A stretch of 12,437 nucleotides of DNA from positions 1 to 12,437 of the forward strand of contig JBJTBM010000106.1 of assembly GCA_046091365.1 (NCBI GenBank), read 5' to 3'. Below, piece by piece: positions 1 to 5,879 of this stretch (its first letter is position 1; each line of letters opens with the position of its first letter). The position numbers and the translations under genes were made by a program. The notes beneath the pieces were generated by a model. The model did not search any database. It was given only the letters and a program-made list of their open reading frames with translations, and had not been told where the DNA came from. Source of the DNA: Casp-actino8 sp046091365. Lineage in GTDB: Bacteria; Actinomycetota; Acidimicrobiia; Acidimicrobiales; Ilumatobacteraceae.

Positions 1-651
1 AACGACGCCGACACCGGTTTCGCCGGTGAACGCTTCCGCCACCACGGGTTCGCCTTCACCGAGTGCCATCGCGAGACTCCCGCGGAGTGGCCCGCACTCG
101 CCGGGCACGACTTGGTGTTGCTTCTCGGCTCCGAATGGAGCGTCTATTGGGATCGGGTCGCTCGAGAGGTGGAGGCCGAGTCAGCCTTGATCAGAGAGGC
201 GGAGCGAACTGGTGTACCCATATTCGGCATCTGTTACGGTTCCCAGATCATCGCCCACACCTTCGGGGGTGCGGTGCGTCGGGCCGGTCGGCCGGAACTC
301 GGGTGGCATCGGGTGGAGTCCGACCACCCGTCCGTGATCGCCCCCGGTCCGTGGTTGCAGTGGCATTTCGACGTTTTCGACCCCCCGTCGGAATGGGAGA
401 TCATGGCGACGAGCGCCTCGGGACCCCAGGCGATCCGTTCCGGGCGGACGTTCGCCACGCAGTTCCACCCGGAAGCCACCGAGACGATGCTCACGGCGTG
501 GACCGCCGGGTCCGACGATCTGTCTCGTATGGGCGTGACGGCCGAGTCCGTGATGGCGGCGACTCGTGACCATGTGAAGACGAGTCGGGCCGGGTGCGCG
601 ACCATCGTCGACTGGTTCGTGAACGAGGTCGCTGGCTCGATGCGTCGCTGA
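1..651 (+). CDS. Class I glutamine amidotransferase, 5'-truncated
   Basis: The reading frame is open from the first base of the window, so the start codon lies upstream; 216 codons are visible. The protein is a class I (triad) glutamine amidotransferase of the GMP-synthase-like stand-alone type. The nucleophile-elbow motif GICYGSQ has its Cys codon at 232-234. The second motif, QFHPEAT, supplies the catalytic His (466-468) and Glu (472-474). An oxyanion-type stretch LLLGSEWSVYW lies at about 115-150. The family hydrolyses glutamine and passes ammonia to a synthase partner or domain; no synthase domain follows, so the substrate is unknown. It ends 91 bp before nuoA in the same direction and probably belongs to a separate transcription unit. 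Fold and catalytic residues are clear; the biological role is not. Confidence 0.85.
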   Translation, partial: NDADTGFAGERFRHHGFAFTECHRETPAEWPALAGHDLVLLLGSEWSVYWDRVAREVEAESALIREAERTGVPIFGICYGSQIIAHTFGGAVRRAGRPELGWHRVESDHPSVIAPGPWLQWHFDVFDPPSEWEIMATSASGPQAIRSGRTFATQFHPEATETMLTAWTAGSDDLSRMGVTAESVMAATRDHVKTSRAGCATIVDWFVNEVAGSMRR

Positions 652-742
652 GATCGCCCACCGTGTGACGTGTTCGCCGTGCGTGCGTCGGGCGGTCGAG
701 AAGTTATGAGCGGTCCCGAACCCCGTAGTAGCGTCGCCAGCG
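652..742 (+). promoter_or_regulatory. Intergenic region upstream of nuoA, presumed operon promoter
   Basis: This is the only gap longer than about 13 bp between genes in the window and it precedes eleven tightly packed nuo genes, so the operon promoter most likely lies here. I see no convincing -35/-10 pair. A weak AT-containing patch, AAGTTATGAG at 701-710, is the most promoter-like spot. No strong Shine-Dalgarno sequence precedes the nuoA ATG and no clear hairpin terminator follows the upstream amidotransferase gene. The promoter call is inference from layout. Confidence 0.3.
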
Positions 743-1108
743 ATGTCGGAGTTCTTGAGGTCGTACCTCATCGTGTTCTGGTTCGGGCTGATCGCCCTGC
801 TATTGGCCTCGCTGCTCTTGGGCATCGCGGTGCTCGTGCGACCGAACAATCCGAACCGCGAGAAGCTCCTGACCTACGAAAGTGGCGTCGACCCCGTGGG
901 AGAGGGTTGGTCGCAAAGCCAGATCCGCTACTACGTGTTCGCCCTGCTCTTCGTCATTTTCGACGTCGAGGCGGTGTTCATCTTCCCGTGGGCCACGCAA
1001 CTCGAGCGCTACGCGGGCTTCGGTCTCGTCGAGATGGGCGTGTTCGTCGGAGTTCTTCTGTTGGGTCTCGTCTACGCCTGGCGCAAGGGCGTCTTGCGCT
1101 GGGTGTAA
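743..1108 (+). CDS. nuoA: NADH-quinone oxidoreductase (complex I) subunit A
   Basis: This 121-residue membrane subunit of the complex I proton-pumping arm sits beside NuoH, NuoJ and NuoK close to the quinone chamber. Three transmembrane segments are visible at about residues 8-32, 64-84 and 95-113. The loop between the first two carries the conserved YESGVDPVG motif (Glu48). The second helix carries the family signature FDVEAVFIFPWA with acidic residues Asp74 and Glu76. Length is normal for NuoA. The ATG at 743 gives a typical short N-terminus before the first helix; the upstream ribosome-binding site is weak. It is the first gene of the operon, and nuoB follows after 15 bp. Confidence 0.95.
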   Translation: MSEFLRSYLIVFWFGLIALLLASLLLGIAVLVRPNNPNREKLLTYESGVDPVGEGWSQSQIRYYVFALLFVIFDVEAVFIFPWATQLERYAGFGLVEMGVFVGVLLLGLVYAWRKGVLRWV

Positions 1109-1113
1109 TGGAC

Positions 1114-1119
1114 AAGGAG
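1114..1119 (+). promoter_or_regulatory. Shine-Dalgarno site of nuoB
   Basis: AAGGAG lies four bases before the ATG at 1124 and supports that start. It is one of the few clear, non-overlapping ribosome-binding sites in the operon. Confidence 0.7.
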
Positions 1120-1123
1120 TCAC

Positions 1124-1684
1124 ATGGGTCTCGTTGACCGCGGGCGGCTCCCGAAGCCGCTGAATTCACTACTCAATCTGGGTCGCTCGTACAGCCTCTG
1201 GGTGTACCAGTGGGGCCTGGCCTGTTGCGCCATCGAGATGGGTGCCGCCTTCGGTTCGCCCCGGTACGACGTCATGCGACTCGGGGTCATCCCGTTGCCG
1301 GCCAGCCCGCGTCAGGCCGACCTCGTCGTGATCTCGGGCACCGTCACCGACAAGATGGCGCCGGCCGTCAAACGTCTCTATGAGCAGATGCCCGAGCCGA
1401 AATACGTGATCTCGATGGGCTCGTGCGCCAACTGTGGCGGTCCGTATTGGGACAGTTACTCGGTCACCAAGGGTGTCGATCAGATCATCCCCGTCGACGT
1501 GTACGTGCCCGGTTGTCCGCCGCGCCCGGAGGCCCTGCTCGAAGGCGTGGTGCTGTTGCAACAGCGCATCCGCAACGAGGACATGGGTGCGCGTTGGCGC
1601 GGCGAGGGCAGTCAGCCGATCGTGGTGGGTGAGTCGTCGGCCAAGACGGCGCGCTCCGCCAAGGGGGTGGCCCGTGTCGACTGA
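1124..1684 (+). CDS. nuoB: Complex I subunit B (cluster N2 subunit)
   Basis: This 186-residue peripheral-arm subunit binds 4Fe-4S cluster N2, the last electron carrier before quinone. The four expected ligands are present: the tandem Cys34-Cys35 in GLACCAIEMG, Cys101 in MGSCANCGG and Cys131 in VPGCPPRPEA. An additional Cys104 lies three residues after a ligand, where relatives usually have Gly, Ser or Asn. The loop that normally reads RASPRQAD reads LPASPRQAD, so the Arg usually next to the quinone/N2 region is Pro59. The rest is highly conserved, for example TKGVDQIIPVDVYVPG. The C-terminus extends about 30 residues past the conserved core and its last bases overlap nuoC by 11 bp. The subunit identity is certain; the effect of the Pro59 change is not known. 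Confidence 0.97.
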   Translation: MGLVDRGRLPKPLNSLLNLGRSYSLWVYQWGLACCAIEMGAAFGSPRYDVMRLGVIPLPASPRQADLVVISGTVTDKMAPAVKRLYEQMPEPKYVISMGSCANCGGPYWDSYSVTKGVDQIIPVDVYVPGCPPRPEALLEGVVLLQQRIRNEDMGARWRGEGSQPIVVGESSAKTARSAKGVARVD

Positions 1685-2321
1685 CGCCGTAGCCGAGATC
1701 CCCGGTGACACTTTGCGCGAGCGCATCGTCGACGATCTGCGCGTGGCCATCGGCGACGCCCTGCTCGACAGTCACGTCAAGCCGGGTGACGACGTGTGGG
1801 TGCGGGTGCGCACCGACGCGTGGCGCCAGACCGGCAACGCCCTGCGCGCCGCGGGCTTCGAATACTTCTGCTTCCTGTCGGCGGTCGACTGGATGCCCTC
1901 GCCGTTCGGTAAGGGCGAGGACGATCCCACCGCTCCGCCGCCCGAACGTGATGACACGATCCGTCAGGGCTATGCGGGTGGTGCGACACGCTTGCAGGTG
2001 TTGGCACGGGTGGTGCACCCCGAGTTGCACGTCGGCGTCAACGTGAAGTGCGACGTCGACGACGGCGCGCCGGTTGTGGAGTCCTGGATCCCGGTGTTCG
2101 CCGGGGCGAACTGGCACGAGCGCGAGACGCACGAGATGTTCGGCATAGGTTTCGCGGGACATCCCGACCTGCGCAACATGTACCTCCCCACCGATTTCGA
2201 GGGACACCCGCTGCGCAAGGACTTCCCGCTGCTGGCGCGACTCGTGAAACCGTGGCCGGGAATCGTCGACGTCGAGCCCCTGCCGGGCGGGTCCGACGAC
2301 GAGGAAGGTGACGCCGAATGA
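1674..2321 (+). CDS. nuoC: Complex I subunit C (30 kDa subunit)
   Basis: This peripheral-arm scaffold subunit packs against NuoD and NuoB. The frame is open well upstream, inside nuoB, but the GTG at 1674 is the best start: it follows a purine-rich AAGGGGG (1661-1667) and gives a normal length of 215 residues. The C-terminal half carries the family signature ANWHERETHEMFGIGFAGH followed by LPTDFEGHPLRKDFPL; the usual Tyr-Asp before MFGI is His-Glu here. A Pro/Asp-rich insert lies at about residues 75-105, between AVDWM and LQVLARV. It is a separate protein, not fused to NuoD as in E. coli. The stop overlaps the nuoD start as ATGA, which suggests coupled translation. The last residues are acidic. 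Confidence 0.93.
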   Translation: MSTDAVAEIPGDTLRERIVDDLRVAIGDALLDSHVKPGDDVWVRVRTDAWRQTGNALRAAGFEYFCFLSAVDWMPSPFGKGEDDPTAPPPERDDTIRQGYAGGATRLQVLARVVHPELHVGVNVKCDVDDGAPVVESWIPVFAGANWHERETHEMFGIGFAGHPDLRNMYLPTDFEGHPLRKDFPLLARLVKPWPGIVDVEPLPGGSDDEEGDAE

Positions 2322-3499
2322 CCTCCACCGAATCCCTCATCGACCGCCGGCACATGTCGTACATCGCGGCACAAGCGGCTGACGCACGCCTGAACGTCGA
2401 ACTCGAGACCGAGGGCATGACCCTCAACATCGGACCCCAGCACCCGGCGACCCACGGGACGCTGCGCATCATCGCGCGGCTCGACGGCGAGCAGGTGGTG
2501 TGGGCGGAACCGTCGTGCGGTTACATGCACCGCGGCTACGAGAAACTCACCGAGGTGCGCACCTACCCGCAGGTGACCGCGCTGGTCAACCGCATCGACT
2601 GGCTGGGCAGTTTCGCCAACGAGGTGCCCTTCATCCTGGCCGCCGAGAAGTTGATGGAGATCGAGGCGCCCCCGCGGGCGCAATGGATCCGCACCATCCT
2701 CTTCGAACTCTCGCGCATCGCCAACGTCTCTTTGTTCCTCGGTGACCTCGGGGTGCAGATGGGTGCGATCACGCCGGTGTTCATGGCGTTCCGCGACCGT
2801 GAGTACGTGCTCAACCTGATCGAGGGGGCGACGGGCGGTCGCTTCCACCCGAACTTCGACCGCATCGGTGGCCTGAAGGACGACCTCCCCGCGGGTTTCG
2901 TCGATGAGACCCGCGTGGTCATGAAGAAGTTGCGCAACTTCTGCGACGAGATGGAGAACCTCCTCTTCGGCAACGAGATCTTCCAGAGTCGTACGCGTGG
3001 CATCGGTGTGATCCCCAAGGACATCGCACTGCAGTACGGGCTCTCGGGTGCGAACTTGCGCGCCAGTGGCGTCGACTGGGACCTGCGCCGCGACCAGACC
3101 CTGCCGATGGCCTGGAACAAGGTCGACTGGAAGGTCTGGACCCACCCGGACGGCGACAGCTTCGCGCGTTGCTGGGTGCGTCTGCAGGAGGTGCGCGAGT
3201 CGACGCGCATCGTCGACCAGTTGCTCGACGGCATCCCCTCCGGCCCGGTGATGGCCAAGGTGCCGCGCATCATCAAGGTTCCGGAAGGCGAAGCCTGGGT
3301 GTCGACCGAGAACCCGCTCGGTGAGATGGGCTACTACGTCGTCAGCAAAGGCGACCTCGGTCCATTCCGCACCAAGATCCGCTCGGCCAGTTTCAACAAC
3401 ATCTCGATCGTGCCGTGGGTACTCAAAGGTGTCTACGTGCCCGACATCATCACGATCCTGGCCTCGCTCTACTTCATCCTCGGAGACATCGACCGCTGA
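2318..3499 (+). CDS. nuoD: Complex I subunit D (49 kDa subunit), divergent quinone site
   Basis: This 393-residue catalytic core subunit, related to the large subunit of NiFe hydrogenases, forms the quinone pocket with NuoB and NuoH. The fold signature is clear: NIGPQHPATHG (His46 equals the quinone-pocket His), MHRGYEKL (Arg72), NEVPF, PPRAQWIRT, GLSGANLRASGVDWDLRR and the C-terminal LGDIDR. It has none of the hydrogenase nickel-ligand Cys motifs. Several usually conserved residues differ in an ungapped comparison with the mammalian subunit: the quinone-binding Tyr (bovine Tyr108) is Trp95, Asp160 is Gln147, His150 is Val137, and the Asp eight residues before the C-terminal Arg is Tyr385. 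Its start overlaps nuoC (ATGA) with GAGGAAGG upstream. Its stop overlaps nuoH; nuoE, F and G, which usually follow, are missing. Confidence 0.96.
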   Translation: MTSTESLIDRRHMSYIAAQAADARLNVELETEGMTLNIGPQHPATHGTLRIIARLDGEQVVWAEPSCGYMHRGYEKLTEVRTYPQVTALVNRIDWLGSFANEVPFILAAEKLMEIEAPPRAQWIRTILFELSRIANVSLFLGDLGVQMGAITPVFMAFRDREYVLNLIEGATGGRFHPNFDRIGGLKDDLPAGFVDETRVVMKKLRNFCDEMENLLFGNEIFQSRTRGIGVIPKDIALQYGLSGANLRASGVDWDLRRDQTLPMAWNKVDWKVWTHPDGDSFARCWVRLQEVRESTRIVDQLLDGIPSGPVMAKVPRIIKVPEGEAWVSTENPLGEMGYYVVSKGDLGPFRTKIRSASFNNISIVPWVLKGVYVPDIITILASLYFILGDIDR

Positions 3500-4557
3500 T
3501 GAACGCCAGCCTTCTCGCCGCCGATCTTCCCTACTGGGCCCAAGCGCTCCTGCGCGTGCTCGGTGGCGTGGTGGCCGTGCTCTTACCGGCCGGAACGATC
3601 GTGTACGTCTTCCTCTTCAAGATGATGTCGTTCATGCAGAGTCGCCTCGGTCCCATGGAGGCCGGCCCCTACGGATCGATGCAGTTGTTCGCCGAGGTGG
3701 GAAAGTGGCTGCAGAAAGAGGACATCACCCCTGAGCGCGCCGACCGTTTCATCTTCAAGATCGCCCCGCTGGTGGTGCTGGTGTCCACGTTCCTGCTGGT
3801 GGCCGTGGTTCCCTTCGGACCCGACGCCTGGTTCACCAACTTCGAGGCGGGAGTGTTCTACATGCTGGCGGTGTCGTCGGTCAGCGTGCTCGGCATCCTC
3901 ATTGCCGGTTGGGCCAGCGCCAACAAGTACTCGTTGCTCGGCGGTCTTCGCGCGGCCGGTCAGCTGATCGCCTACGAGTTGCCCATGGTGCTCGCGGTCA
4001 TCGGGGTCATCATCCAGGCCGGAACCATGAACCTGCAGCAGATCGTTGTGGCGCAGAACGCCGGATCGATGTTCGGTTGGGACGGCTTGGGTAACCCCTA
4101 TCTGCTCACGCAATTCGTGGGCTTCCTCATCTTCATGATCGCCGTGCAGGCCGAGCTCACCCAGACCCCCTTCGACATGCCGATCGCCGAGTCCGAACTG
4201 GTGTCGGGCTACATGACCGAGTATTCGGGATTCCGGTTCCTGACCTTCTTCATCGCCGAGTTCGCCACCGCTGGTGTCTTTTCTCTCATCGCCTCGGTGC
4301 TGTTCCTCGGCGGTTGGGGCATCCCGTTCGCCTGGTTCGGCTGGGACACCATGGACAGCGTCGACAACTGGATGAACGTCGTCGGCCCGCTGATCATGGT
4401 CACCAAGATGATGTTGCTCTCGTTCGTCATCATGTGGGTGCGCTTCAGTTATCCGCGGTTCCGCGAGGACCAGCTGCAGCGCTTCGCGTGGAAGGTGCTC
4501 GTACCCGTCTCGTTGGTGAACATCATGATCACCGCGATCCTGAAGGTGGCGTTCTGA
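3499..4557 (+). CDS. nuoH: Complex I subunit H (ND1 homologue)
   Basis: This 352-residue membrane subunit forms the quinone entry tunnel and joins the peripheral arm to the pump. The frame is open further upstream within nuoD, but the ATG at 3499, in the TGATG junction, places a normal N-terminus before the first helix. Family motifs are present: MQSRLGPMEAGPYGSMQ, ITPERADRFIFKIAP, LGGLRAAGQLIAYELPM and the quinone loop ending in ESELVSGYMTEYSG. About eight hydrophobic segments are visible. In that loop the usual ETNRAPFD (or ExxRxPFD) reads ELTQTPFD, so the customary Arg is Gln222 while Glu219 and Asp226 stay. The Ala-Asp of the first loop is Ala-Glu. The stop overlaps the nuoI start (TGATG). 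Confidence 0.96.
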   Translation: MNASLLAADLPYWAQALLRVLGGVVAVLLPAGTIVYVFLFKMMSFMQSRLGPMEAGPYGSMQLFAEVGKWLQKEDITPERADRFIFKIAPLVVLVSTFLLVAVVPFGPDAWFTNFEAGVFYMLAVSSVSVLGILIAGWASANKYSLLGGLRAAGQLIAYELPMVLAVIGVIIQAGTMNLQQIVVAQNAGSMFGWDGLGNPYLLTQFVGFLIFMIAVQAELTQTPFDMPIAESELVSGYMTEYSGFRFLTFFIAEFATAGVFSLIASVLFLGGWGIPFAWFGWDTMDSVDNWMNVVGPLIMVTKMMLLSFVIMWVRFSYPRFREDQLQRFAWKVLVPVSLVNIMITAILKVAF

Positions 4558-5048
4558 TGCCCAAGGTCCCCGGACTGTTCAAAGGTCTCGGTGTCACGCT
4601 GAACACCCTGAAGCGCACCACCATCGACGGTGCGAACACGGTGCAGTATCCGCACGAGAAGGAAGCCCCGCCCGTTCGTGCCCGCGGCGTCATCGCGCTG
4701 CGCGAGGACAACTGCACGTCGTGCATGCTGTGCGCGCGGTCGTGCCCCGACTGGTGCATCTACATCGAGGGGCATAAGGAGCTGGCTCCGCCCCGGCGCG
4801 CCGGTGGCAAGCCTCGGCAGGTCAACAAACTCGACCGCTTCGACATCGATTACGCGTTGTGCATGTACTGTGGCATCTGCGTCGAGGTGTGCCCGTTCGA
4901 CGCACTGTTCTGGAGCCCGGAGTACGAATACAGCGAGCCGCGCATCGCCGACCTCTTGCACGACAAGGTGAAACTCGGTGAGTGGATGGAGACCGTCCCC
5001 GAGGCACCTGCGCTCGAGGCCGGGGCCGAGAAGAAGGGCAAGAAGTGA
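4557..5048 (+). CDS. nuoI: Complex I subunit I, 2x[4Fe-4S] ferredoxin-like
   Basis: This 163-residue subunit carries clusters N6a and N6b, which pass electrons towards N2. The two motifs are complete: Cys53, 56, 59 and 63 in CTSCMLCARSCP, and Cys102, 105, 108 and 112 in CMYCGICVEVCP. An additional Cys67 follows in CPDWC. The linker between the clusters is basic and Pro/Gly-rich (residues 75-90) and the C-terminus ends in a short Ala/Glu/Lys tail. The ATG at 4557 is chosen because it follows AAGGTGG and overlaps the nuoH stop as TGATG; upstream codons in the same frame lie within nuoH and do not resemble NuoI. In a complex without NuoE/F/G this is the outermost iron-sulfur subunit and so the likely docking point for the electron donor. 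Confidence 0.96.
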   Translation: MPKVPGLFKGLGVTLNTLKRTTIDGANTVQYPHEKEAPPVRARGVIALREDNCTSCMLCARSCPDWCIYIEGHKELAPPRRAGGKPRQVNKLDRFDIDYALCMYCGICVEVCPFDALFWSPEYEYSEPRIADLLHDKVKLGEWMETVPEAPALEAGAEKKGKK

Positions 5049-5569
5049 TGGTGGCCGCCGACCTCCTCGTGGCCCAGAACATCGGGTTCGGCATCATCGC
5101 CCTCTTGATGATCTTCGGTGCGTTGCGAGTGGTCACCGTGAACAACGTGGTGCACGCCGCGCTCTGGCTCGTGGTGGTGCTCTCGGGCGCCGCCGCCCAG
5201 TACCTGCTGCTGTCCGCCGAGTTCGTGGCCATCACCCAGGTACTGGTGTACGTCGGTGCCGTCATGGTGTTGTTCCTGTTCGGAACGATGCTCACTCGAG
5301 CCCGCATCGGTGCCGAGAGCGACCTGAACAACAAAAACTGGAGGATCGCGATCCCCGTGTCGTTGCTGATGCTCGGGGTGATGTCGTGGGTCATCATCGA
5401 CGGGTTCTCCGACGAGAAACTCATCGAGAGTCCGGGGGAGATGACCCAGGTACCGGTGCAAGTCATCAGCGACGACGTGTTCGGTCCGTATCTGTTGCCC
5501 TTCTGGGCCCTGTCATTCGTACTGCTCGTGGCCGTCATCGGCGCCATCGTGTTGGCGAGGAAGGACTGA
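5048..5569 (+). CDS. nuoJ: Complex I subunit J (ND6 homologue)
   Basis: This 173-residue membrane subunit links NuoH to the antiporter-like subunits. Five hydrophobic segments can be traced. The conserved core is present: VVHAALWLVVVL, the AEFVAITQVLVYVGAVMV helix with its Tyr-Val-Gly-Ala break, and LFLFGTML after it. A hydrophilic loop at about residues 85-95 and a longer one at about 118-140 separate the later helices. The ATG at 5048 is preferred over an in-frame ATG at 4982 because it forms the TGATG junction with nuoI and gives the normal NuoJ N-terminus; AAGAAGGG lies just upstream. nuoK follows after 7 bp. Confidence 0.94.
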   Translation: MVAADLLVAQNIGFGIIALLMIFGALRVVTVNNVVHAALWLVVVLSGAAAQYLLLSAEFVAITQVLVYVGAVMVLFLFGTMLTRARIGAESDLNNKNWRIAIPVSLLMLGVMSWVIIDGFSDEKLIESPGEMTQVPVQVISDDVFGPYLLPFWALSFVLLVAVIGAIVLARKD

Positions 5570-5576
5570 GACCGCC

Positions 5577-5876
5577 ATGTTGACCGCTCAATTCCTCCTG
5601 CTCGGCGCCGTTCTGTTCTGCATTGGCGTTTACGGCGTGCTGGCCCGCAAGAACGCGGTGATGGTGCTCATGAGCATCGAACTCATCTTGAACTCGGTGA
5701 ACCTGAACCTGCTGGCCTTCTCGGTTCGGCACGGTTCGCCCGACGGCAACACGTTCGCGTTGTACATCATCGCCATCGCCGCCGCCGAGGTCGGCGTTGG
5801 TTTGGCGATGGTGTTGCTCATCTACCGCAATCGACGCACCATCGCGCTCGACGACCTCTCCGAGATGAGGGGCTGA
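5577..5876 (+). CDS. nuoK: Complex I subunit K (ND4L homologue)
   Basis: This 99-residue membrane subunit with three transmembrane helices is of typical length. It contains the two membrane-embedded glutamates required for proton translocation in the family: Glu35 in SIELILNSVNLNL and Glu71 in AAAEVGVGLAMVLL. The second helix follows the usual LARKNAVMVLMS loop. AGGAAGG lies at 5558-5564, a somewhat long distance before the ATG. It is placed between nuoJ and nuoL as in other nuo operons, with only 3 bp before the nuoL start. No unusual residues were seen. Confidence 0.96.
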   Translation: MLTAQFLLLGAVLFCIGVYGVLARKNAVMVLMSIELILNSVNLNLLAFSVRHGSPDGNTFALYIIAIAAAEVGVGLAMVLLIYRNRRTIALDDLSEMRG

Positions 5877-5879
5877 TCG

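Noticed and set aside
652..742. A transcription terminator after the amidotransferase gene
   Set aside because: I found no GC-rich stem followed by a T-run in this gap.
1434..1673. An upstream extension of nuoC into nuoB
   Set aside because: The additional codons are the off-frame reading of conserved nuoB sequence and look like Arg/Ser/Cys-rich noise; GTG at 1674 has a purine-rich site upstream and gives normal NuoC length.
3415..3498. An upstream extension of nuoH into nuoD
   Set aside because: The added residues read the nuoD C-terminal codons off frame and do not resemble NuoH; ATG at 3499 forms the TGATG junction seen repeatedly in this operon.
2318..3499. The possibility that NuoD is a NiFe-hydrogenase large subunit
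   Set aside because: The paired Cys-x-x-Cys nickel motifs at both ends are missing, and the neighbours are full complex I membrane subunits including a 121-residue NuoA, which group 4 hydrogenases lack.
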